Source of the DNA: Pedobacter antarcticus
GTDB lineage: Bacteria > Bacteroidota > Bacteroidia > Sphingobacteriales > Sphingobacteriaceae
Direction: 5' to 3'
Length of the DNA stretch: 64,000 bases
Assembly: GCF_900112985.1 (NCBI RefSeq)
Contig: NZ_FONS01000005.1
Location: forward strand, 281,989 to 345,988
This document shows, in pieces, positions 57,797 through 64,000 of the stretch. Below the pieces are notes generated by a model. It was not told where the DNA came from. It ran no database searches and saw only the letters and a program-made list of their open reading frames with translations. The translations under genes were made by a program, and so were the position numbers. Numbering within the stretch: the stretch's first letter is position 1; each line of letters opens with the position of its first letter.

Positions 57797-59167
57797 ATGA
57801 GAAAAACTATTCAAGCCTTATTTATAGCCGTTGCCGGTATACTTTTAATGCAATCATGTACCACGAGTAAAAAAACAGATGTAAATACGATTTTATTCAA
57901 AAATGTGAGATTGATAGATGGAAATGGCGGGCAGCCGGTTGAAAATACCCGCATTCTTATTCAGGGTGATACTATTGCAGGAATAGGCGCAGATCTGGAT
58001 ACAGCATCTGCCACGCAGATTATAGACTTAAATGGTAAAACAATTATGCCGGCAATGATCAGCGCGCATGTTCATATCGGTACACTGAAGGGTACGACAA
58101 CTAATGCTGACCATTATACGCGGGAGAATATCCTTGCTCAGCTTCAGAAATATCTGGATTATGGAGTTAGTATTATTCAGGTTATGGGTACCGACAGGCC
58201 TATGCTTTTTGAAAGTGGATTACGAGATTCCAGTTTGAATGGGCAATTACCGGGTGCCCGGTTATATTCTGCCGGTTATGGGTTCAACGTACCAAATGGG
58301 CCATCGCCAGCGCTTTCTTCGGGAAAGGATTATCTGTTTCGCCCTTCGGATGCTTCCCAGGTGCCGGCACAGATTGATAGTCTGGCGAAGATTAAAGCAT
58401 CTGTTGTGAAAATCTGGCAGGATAAATTCGGGGGAGATGCAAAACCAATGTCTCCTGCTATATTTAAGTCAATTATTGATCAGGCGCATCAACATAAACT
58501 GCGTGTCGCTGCGCATGTATATTACCTGGCAGACGCACGTGATCTGATTGATAATGATGTTGATATTATAGGTCATAGTATCAGGGATAGTATTATCGGC
58601 GATGCCTTGATACAAGAGATGAAACAGAAAAACGTTATTTATATTCCAACCCTTGCTTTAGATGAGTTTTCTTTTATTTACGGAAATAACCCTGATTGGT
58701 TAGATGATCCGTTTTTCAAAGCTTCTCTGGAGCCGGGAGTATTAGCGATGATCACGGCACCCGGATATCAACAGGAAGTGAGGAATTCACGAAGTTACAC
58801 CCGTAATAAAGCAGGTTTTGAGATTGCGTTGAAGAATTTAAAAAAGTTGTATGACGCTGGTATTCTAGTCGCTATGGGGACAGACTCGGGGGCGACACCC
58901 TTGCGTACACAGGGTTTTTCGGAACATCTTGAACTGGAACTAATGGTGCAGGCGGGTCTTACACCATTAGAGGCGATTGGAACGGCCACAAAAAATAGTG
59001 CTACAGCGATGCAGCTTGAAAAACATTATGGGACGCTGGAAAAAGGTAAAGTTGCAGACCTGATCATACTTTCAGGTAATCCGGTGGAGGATATCAAGAA
59101 TACGAGGAAAATTGAGGCAGTTTATAAAGCAGGTAAAAAAATCAGTAATGGACCGCTAGGTAATTGA
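57797..59167 (+). CDS. exported amidohydrolase (imidazolonepropionase/prolidase-like)
   Basis: A 456-residue lipoprotein (Cys in LLMQSCTTSKK) of the metal-dependent amidohydrolase superfamily. Metal ligands: HVHIG after ISA, His in AAHVYYLAD, GHSIRDS, and the Asp in VAMGTDSGATPL. Closest pattern is the secreted aryldialkylphosphatase/prolidase-like group. Substrate is unknown. It is divergent from the efflux operon and has no partner gene. Confidence 0.9.
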   Translation: MRKTIQALFIAVAGILLMQSCTTSKKTDVNTILFKNVRLIDGNGGQPVENTRILIQGDTIAGIGADLDTASATQIIDLNGKTIMPAMISAHVHIGTLKGTTTNADHYTRENILAQLQKYLDYGVSIIQVMGTDRPMLFESGLRDSSLNGQLPGARLYSAGYGFNVPNGPSPALSSGKDYLFRPSDASQVPAQIDSLAKIKASVVKIWQDKFGGDAKPMSPAIFKSIIDQAHQHKLRVAAHVYYLADARDLIDNDVDIIGHSIRDSIIGDALIQEMKQKNVIYIPTLALDEFSFIYGNNPDWLDDPFFKASLEPGVLAMITAPGYQQEVRNSRSYTRNKAGFEIALKNLKKLYDAGILVAMGTDSGATPLRTQGFSEHLELELMVQAGLTPLEAIGTATKNSATAMQLEKHYGTLEKGKVADLIILSGNPVEDIKNTRKIEAVYKAGKKISNGPLGN

Positions 59168-59223
59168 TTTGCCGTCCGGGCAAATAAACACATCCTGTAT
59201 AACAGGATGTGTTCCATGGATGT

Positions 59224-59832
59224 CTATTCTTTGCTTAGTTTTTCCAGGTAAGCCAGGAATTCAGGATTGGTATAATCCGCACCACCCTCATGTTTGAAGA
59301 CTATTTTACCTGCTTTATTCAATACTAGAGTTGTCGGGATTGCGCTTCCCAGGTATTCTGGAGGAATTGCGCTTGCCGGTGTGAAGACTGGTAAGCTATA
59401 TTTATTCTTGCGCATAAATTCCTGCGATTGCTCTGCTTTGTTATCCACGTCAACCATGAGAATAACAACATTAGGGTTTGTTTTTAATTTATCATATAAA
59501 GCATTAATCGAAGGCATTTCAGCTACACAAGGAGGACACCACGTTGCCCAGAAATTAATGAACACTACTTTACCCTGAAGTGAATTCAAAGGTAAAACTG
59601 CGCCGTTTTCGTCTTTGAAGGAAACCGATGTACTGGCTTGTTGTGCATTGGTTTCAGATCCCGAATCCATATTTGTGCCAGATGGGACTTCAGGCTGAAA
59701 TAAACCAATTTTCATTAGTCCCTGCATCATTGTTCCTTTAATTTGTGGATTGATCATCAAAGCTGCGATCAACAAAAATATGACAGCAGTGAAGATATTT
59801 GATGCAGTAAACCATTTCTTTTTTGTTTCCAT
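59224..59832 (-). CDS. membrane-anchored TlpA-family thioredoxin
   Basis: A 202-residue protein with one N-terminal membrane anchor (NIFTAVIFLLIAALMI) and a periplasmic thioredoxin fold with WATWCPPCVAEMP (active site CPPC). It is likely to reduce periplasmic disulfides, for example during cytochrome c assembly. The CPPC motif differs from the CGPC of the DUF4369 protein at 13.7-14.8 kb. Confidence 0.93.
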   Translation of the reverse strand: METKKKWFTASNIFTAVIFLLIAALMINPQIKGTMMQGLMKIGLFQPEVPSGTNMDSGSETNAQQASTSVSFKDENGAVLPLNSLQGKVVFINFWATWCPPCVAEMPSINALYDKLKTNPNVVILMVDVDNKAEQSQEFMRKNKYSLPVFTPASAIPPEYLGSAIPTTLVLNKAGKIVFKHEGGADYTNPEFLAYLEKLSKE

Positions 59833-60122
59833 TATAATTATTTGAGTGTTAAAAATACATTGATTATTTATTCTTTTTGTAGCAATTACCAGGGCTGTTT
59901 AGTCTGCGAACCGGGTAAGTCGCATATACACTTTTCCTAAATTGCTGCAATGGAGAAACAGGCGTTTGAGAATAACTATTTAAATCGCAGCGCAGGATAA
60001 ATAAGCCTACAAAGTAAACTTTATGCATTGCTATAAATATTATCGATAGAATTTGATAAAAGAATAGACAAGGCTACGGAAAGCCGGTGTGCTGGTCAGC
60101 ATACGCGGACTGTTTTTATTGT

Positions 60123-60512
60123 CTATATCAGAAAGAGACAGTTACGCAGATAAATTGGGCAGGCGGAGCGGAGTTCTTTATCCCCTGTGGATTTGATGGC
60201 AGGCTTTATTAAGGTCAGCCACAAACAGTTAACTGCGAGTAATAAGGAAGTAAGAAATAAGACTGACGCTTTTAATGTTGAAGTCTGCTGGTCTATCTGC
60301 AGACTCCCGGATTTTATATCAGTTGAAATCTGACATACGGCCACATTATTCAGATATATTCCTGTTTTCAGTGTGCCTGCCTTTGCTTTTCCGGGAAGGG
60401 CTGGGATGTCTGGTTTTCCCAGATAGGCATTAATACTTTGTTTAACCGGGCAAGAAGAAATCACGAAAAATATCATTAGCAGCAAGGCAATCGGATTTCT
60501 TCCGATATGCAT
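60123..60512 (-). CDS. small lipoprotein with a C-terminal membrane segment
   Basis: A protein of 129 residues from the ATG at 60512 (MHIGRNPIALLLMIFFVISSCPVKQ), with a lipobox Cys in VISSC. A hydrophobic segment follows at about residues 81-98 (VLFLTSLLLAVNCLWL). The frame continues upstream to 60599, where it would overlap the MBL gene. Similar small CPVKQS-type lipoproteins are common in Bacteroidota, but I know no function. It lies downstream of the sulfur module. Confidence 0.65.
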   Translation of the reverse strand: MHIGRNPIALLLMIFFVISSCPVKQSINAYLGKPDIPALPGKAKAGTLKTGIYLNNVAVCQISTDIKSGSLQIDQQTSTLKASVLFLTSLLLAVNCLWLTLIKPAIKSTGDKELRSACPIYLRNCLFLI

Positions 60513-60582
60513 AAATTGCGTGTAGATATTTTGGGCTTTCCTGTTTTGCATGAATGCCAAAGCTATGAATTTAATTATAAAC

Positions 60583-61947
60583 TTATTTAAACTGTGCAAT
60601 CGCCTCTCCTAAATCATAGATCCGGGTCTGAGTTCCCAGGGCTATATAGAGGATGCTGCTGGCTGCGGCGCTTCTGTATCCCCCGGCGCAGTGTACCATA
60701 ATCGGTTTGTTTGTTGGAATTTCTGTTGTTCTCTCGCGCAGCTCTGCCAATGGGATGTGTATTGCATGTGCAAATATCGGTTGGGCCTTAACTTCGCCGG
60801 TATTTCTGACGTCGACAATAGTAAAGTGATCCGGATTGCTTGTTAAAAGCTCAAGATCCGGTGCATCCATGGTTTGCGAGCCACCTTTACTAATAAATGC
60901 AGAAGCTATAAAAGATTCATATCCTATGCTGGCAGTGCGGCTGATCATCGCCAGCAGCTTTTCATTGTCGGCGGCAGCCAGATAATACCGCTCACCAGGA
61001 TTGACAATACTCCCCAGCCATGTTTCAAATTTATTGCCCTCCTGAATATTAACCGATCCTGGCAGGAAACCTTTCTTGAACTCTGTTTCCGGCCTGGTAT
61101 CAATTATTATCAGATCATTCCTGTCGTTCGAAGATATTACAGTTCTGCTATTCCTATCTTCCTGGGCCAAAACAGATACTTTTTTAATAGCCTCTTCAAA
61201 AGCCGGCGCTCCACTGCGGTTTAGTTCTACATCGTAGCCGAAATATTTTGGGATGAAGGGTTGATCGGCAATTAAAGTCCGAATAAATGCCGGTTTATCA
61301 GGTTCATTTAACGACCAGTTACCGGCTTTTTCTGCGCCGATAGTGCTGCTATTGGCAGTACTTAGGCCTTTTCCGCAGAGTGTTCCGGCACCATGCGCGG
61401 GATATACCGTGACATGATCCGGTAAGCGCATCAATTTGTCCCGTAATGAATGGAATAACTTTCCTGCGAGTTCCTCCCGTTTTGCCTTTTGATTGCCGGC
61501 ATCTTCCCGCAGGTCTGGTCTTCCGCAATCACCTACAAAAAGTGTGTCACCAGTAAACACGGCTTCTTCCCGGCCATTGTGATGCAGAACAATGCAGATA
61601 CTATCAGGGGAGTGGCCCGGCGTATGAAGACTGCTGAGCGTTATTTTACCAAGATTTATCACTGCCCCTTCATCAAAACGCTCAAAAGGATAGGATGCGC
61701 CGGTTAAACTATGTGCGTAAATTTTCGCATTATGCCGCTGGTGAAATTCCAGATGGCTACTCACGAAATCTGCATGCGGATGAGTTTCAATAACGGCGAT
61801 TATAGCAGCTTTATTTTCTGCAGCATAGGCTTCATAAACTTTCGGATTTCTGGAAGGGTCGATGAGTATAATCTGACTTTCACATTCGCTTAGAATTGCA
61901 TAACTGTAATGTGAAAGGTGCTTGTCTTCAAATTGTTGAATCTTCAT
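60583..61947 (-). CDS. MBL-fold persulfide dioxygenase fused to two rhodanese domains
   Basis: A 454-residue protein. Residues 1-240 are a metallo-beta-lactamase fold with the iron site in IETHPHADFVSSH, TPGHSPDSI and GDTLFVGDCGRPDL, as in ETHE1/BLH persulfide dioxygenases. A first rhodanese-like domain (about 265-345) lacks a catalytic cysteine; the second (about 365-454) has an active-site Cys in VHCAGGYRSAAA. The fusion suggests oxidation of glutathione- or other persulfides to sulfite and transfer to thiosulfate, as in CstB. It is cotranscribed with the YeeE genes. Confidence 0.92.
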   Translation of the reverse strand: MKIQQFEDKHLSHYSYAILSECESQIILIDPSRNPKVYEAYAAENKAAIIAVIETHPHADFVSSHLEFHQRHNAKIYAHSLTGASYPFERFDEGAVINLGKITLSSLHTPGHSPDSICIVLHHNGREEAVFTGDTLFVGDCGRPDLREDAGNQKAKREELAGKLFHSLRDKLMRLPDHVTVYPAHGAGTLCGKGLSTANSSTIGAEKAGNWSLNEPDKPAFIRTLIADQPFIPKYFGYDVELNRSGAPAFEEAIKKVSVLAQEDRNSRTVISSNDRNDLIIIDTRPETEFKKGFLPGSVNIQEGNKFETWLGSIVNPGERYYLAAADNEKLLAMISRTASIGYESFIASAFISKGGSQTMDAPDLELLTSNPDHFTIVDVRNTGEVKAQPIFAHAIHIPLAELRERTTEIPTNKPIMVHCAGGYRSAAASSILYIALGTQTRIYDLGEAIAQFK

Positions 61948-61959
61948 GTACTGTTAATT

Positions 61960-62373
61960 TTAATGCGGAATTTTATCTTTAACTAAACCGTAGATGTAGG
62001 TTCCGGCAATTGAACCAGCGATTACAATAAGCATCGAAAGATAACCATAACCTAGATTTACAAACATCGGACCCGGACATGAACCTGTTAATGCCCATCC
62101 CAATCCAAATATAGTTCCACCAATCAGATAACGGGTAAACGATTTCTCTTTCTCTTTAAATATGATTTGCTGTCCTGTGGAATCTTTGATTTGAAATTTC
62201 TTAATTAACCACACGGCAATTATTCCCATGCACACAGCTGTACCGATAATCCCATACATGTGGAAAGATTGGAAACGGAACATCTCCTGAATACGGAACC
62301 ATGAAATTGCTTCAGATTTCGACATTGTAATTCCAAAGAGGATACCTGCCGCTATATATTTTAGAGTTTTCAT
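61960..62373 (-). CDS. YeeE/YedE-family half-transporter (DUF6691 type)
   Basis: A 137-residue membrane protein with four hydrophobic helices and the conserved motif GWALTGSCPGPMFVNLG, where the Cys is thought to handle sulfur. Family members import thiosulfate or sulfur species. It is one half of a split transporter; the other half is 9 bp upstream. Confidence 0.9.
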   Translation of the reverse strand: MKTLKYIAAGILFGITMSKSEAISWFRIQEMFRFQSFHMYGIIGTAVCMGIIAVWLIKKFQIKDSTGQQIIFKEKEKSFTRYLIGGTIFGLGWALTGSCPGPMFVNLGYGYLSMLIVIAGSIAGTYIYGLVKDKIPH

Positions 62374-62382
62374 AGTTCGGGA

Positions 62383-62940
62383 TTAGAAGATGAAAGGAAT
62401 AATCAGATGTGTCATCGTAAGCCCGCCAATAAAAAAGCCGGTTACAGCTATCATTGAGGGAATCTGAAGGTCAGATAATCCAGAAATGGCATGCCCTGAA
62501 GTGCAACCTCCGGCGTACCGGGTGCCAAAGCCCACCAGTAAGCCACCACAGACTAGGATTAGTATTATTTTAGGGTTCTTCAGGGCAGACAAAGAATAGA
62601 GCTCCGCGGGATTCATTTCACCATTGAAATCGAATCCGATTTGTTTCAGGTCAGCTATGGTTTCAACCGATAATTTTAGAGTAGCCGGGTCTTTTAAGAA
62701 CTGAGAGGAGATAAACCCGCCTATGACCGACCCAACCAGAAATAGTAGATTCCACTTTTGCGTTCTCCAGTCAAAATCAAAGAATTTTGTTTTTTTACCG
62801 GCTCCTGCGATTGTGCAGATCGTCCGCAGGTTGGCAGAGAATCCAAATGATTTCCTCCAGTAAAGTAACATCAGCATAATTACGAAGATCATGAAGCCCG
62901 AAAAATACCAGGACCAGGGTTGTTGAATGAATTCTATCAT
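62383..62940 (-). CDS. YeeE/YedE-family sulfur transporter component
   Basis: A 185-residue membrane protein with about five hydrophobic segments. Its C-terminal helices contain GFGTRYAGGCTSGHAISGL with the functional Cys. Together with the DUF6691 half, it should form one YeeE-like channel for thiosulfate or related species. Second gene of the sulfur operon after the regulator. Confidence 0.92.
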   Translation of the reverse strand: MIEFIQQPWSWYFSGFMIFVIMLMLLYWRKSFGFSANLRTICTIAGAGKKTKFFDFDWRTQKWNLLFLVGSVIGGFISSQFLKDPATLKLSVETIADLKQIGFDFNGEMNPAELYSLSALKNPKIILILVCGGLLVGFGTRYAGGCTSGHAISGLSDLQIPSMIAVTGFFIGGLTMTHLIIPFIF

Positions 62941-63019
62941 AGCCTTTAAATTATTGTCTGCTGTTCAAATATCCGATACTTTTTTTTCTGATCAGGTGAC
63001 TTTAGTCACCTAAGAATTA

Positions 63020-63655
63020 CTATAGTCTTTCAATGGCATTCCTGTTCAGTTTTACATGACCTTTTTGTTCCATTTTTTTGAGAATCCTGGAAATCACTTC
63101 CCTGGAAGAATTCAGATCAGTTGCAATTTCCTGATGGGTAATCTGTAAATGGTTTGTGCCCAGTTTTTCTGATTGGTGTTTTAAATAGGCAAATAGACGT
63201 TCATCAAGCGCTTTGAAAGTTACATTGTCAATAACTTCCAAAAGTTCTTCAAATCTCAGTCTGTAAGTGTCCATCACAAAATAGTACCACGATTTATATT
63301 CCTGCATCAGGTTATCCATTAATCCGATTGGTATAAGCAAAACGATGGTTTTTTCTATGGCTTTTGCCGTAACCTCACTTTGTTGCTGTTTGATCGCGCA
63401 GGACAGCGATAATGCACAAGCGTTACCAGGTTCAAGTTCATACATGAAAAATTCTGTTCCATCTTCTCCATTTCTATAGAGTTTTACCCTTCCTGCTACA
63501 ATTAGTACAGTGAATTGTAAATATTGGCCGGTTTCCATCAGGAATTCTCCTTCTGCGAATGTTTTTAATCTGGCTTGATTAATCAGCAGTTCTTTAAGAG
63601 CAGGTTCAAATTGAGGAAACACCTGATCAATATAGTTTGTAATGGATACGTTCAT
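63020..63655 (-). CDS. Crp/Fnr-family transcriptional regulator
   Basis: A 211-residue regulator with an N-terminal cyclic-nucleotide-binding-like beta roll and a C-terminal helix-turn-helix (ITHQEIATDLNSSREVISRI). The region ACALSLSCAI has two cysteines in the pattern C-x4-5-C at about residues 81-87, which could sense reactive sulfur. It is directly upstream of the YeeE and persulfide dioxygenase genes on the same strand and is the likely regulator of that operon. Confidence 0.9.
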   Translation of the reverse strand: MNVSITNYIDQVFPQFEPALKELLINQARLKTFAEGEFLMETGQYLQFTVLIVAGRVKLYRNGEDGTEFFMYELEPGNACALSLSCAIKQQQSEVTAKAIEKTIVLLIPIGLMDNLMQEYKSWYYFVMDTYRLRFEELLEVIDNVTFKALDERLFAYLKHQSEKLGTNHLQITHQEIATDLNSSREVISRILKKMEQKGHVKLNRNAIERL

Positions 63656-63832
63656 CTTGAAAATTAAATATGGAACCTTTTGTAAAGGTAGAAATTGCCT
63701 GGTCAGGATTCTACAGGCGTCTGCGGGATAACTATATATTTTTATTGAAAAAAAACATATAGTTTAAGTAGTTGTATAGTAGTTGATTGACGGTTTAAAT
63801 GACCTCAGCAGGGGTTGTCTTTGTAAAAAAGA

Positions 63833-63863
63833 TTTGGAGGAGCACAAAATTGTGTTACCTTTG
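63833..63863 (+). promoter_or_regulatory. promoter of the third tRNA-fMet
   Basis: TTTG (63833-63836) and TACCTTTG (63856-63863), 19 nt apart, match the Bacteroidota promoter perfectly. The tRNA begins 46 bp later. Confidence 0.8.
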
Positions 63864-63909
63864 CAGCCGTTGAGAGAGACAGTCGAATGCTTCTTTTTAA
63901 CAAACATAG

Positions 63910-63985
<76 letters not shown>

Positions 63986-64000
63986 AAAGGAACAAAGCTT

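Overview
The window looks like chromosomal DNA of a Bacteroidota bacterium, most likely a Sphingobacteriaceae member close to Pedobacter. The reasons are a SusC/SusD pair, TlpA proteins with DUF4369, an S41 protease and LytTR signalling of Bacteroidota type, the order pdxA-DUF177-rpmF-plsX-fabH, and promoters of the form TTTG-N19-21-TAnnTTTG (clearest before the tRNA genes). Family assignments come from reading motifs; no database search was possible.

Layout. 1-4.1 kb: fatty-acid/phospholipid genes (fabH, plsX), rpmF, a DUF177 gene and pdxA, all on the minus strand. 4.2-10.3 kb: a SusC-SusD-endonuclease/phosphatase operon ending in a strong terminator. 10.5-16.8 kb: a panB gene broken by an internal deletion, an EamA transporter, a MocR-type regulator, a TlpA protein, and an SDR-AraC pair. 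16.9-18.5 kb: a decayed AbiE-type toxin-antitoxin operon with at least three lesions. 18.8-26 kb: ksgA, a 2-hydroxyacid dehydrogenase, a repeat-bearing intergenic region, an M1 peptidase, a secreted protein preceded by the remnant of a paralogue, greA behind a terminator-like leader hairpin, HIT, MazG-like and dtd. 26.1-26.45 kb: an array of 55-bp tandem repeats. 26.5-32.5 kb: rsgA, then the thrABC operon preceded by a complete leader-peptide attenuator. 32.5-44.2 kb: a META lipoprotein, metH-metF under a SAM-I riboswitch, a BI-1 protein, murQ, an S41 protease, der and era. 44.3-44.8 kb: a duplicated tRNA-fMet/tRNA-Glu cluster. 45-49.7 kb: a VOC protein, a phosphodiesterase/alkaline phosphatase fusion and a glycoside hydrolase. 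49.9-57.5 kb: a five-gene operon of RND efflux pump plus LytS/LytTR two-component system. 57.8-63.7 kb: an amidohydrolase, a TlpA protein and a sulfur module (persulfide dioxygenase-rhodanese, two YeeE/YedE half-transporters, Crp/Fnr regulator). 63.9 kb: a third tRNA-fMet, identical to the first including its 3' flank.

How the genes work together. Most of the window is core metabolism. Threonine synthesis is probably controlled by ribosome stalling on a Thr/Ile-rich peptide, and methionine synthesis by SAM sensing. Accessory functions are nutrient uptake, efflux with a dedicated sensor, and sulfide/persulfide handling. The three decayed loci (panB, the AbiE pair, the paralogue remnant) show recent gene loss. 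I did not find an obviously new defence or mobile system. The most interesting signals are the thr attenuator, the broken AbiE and panB loci, the 55-bp repeat array, the 11-bp phased repeats at 20.83 kb and the greA leader hairpin.
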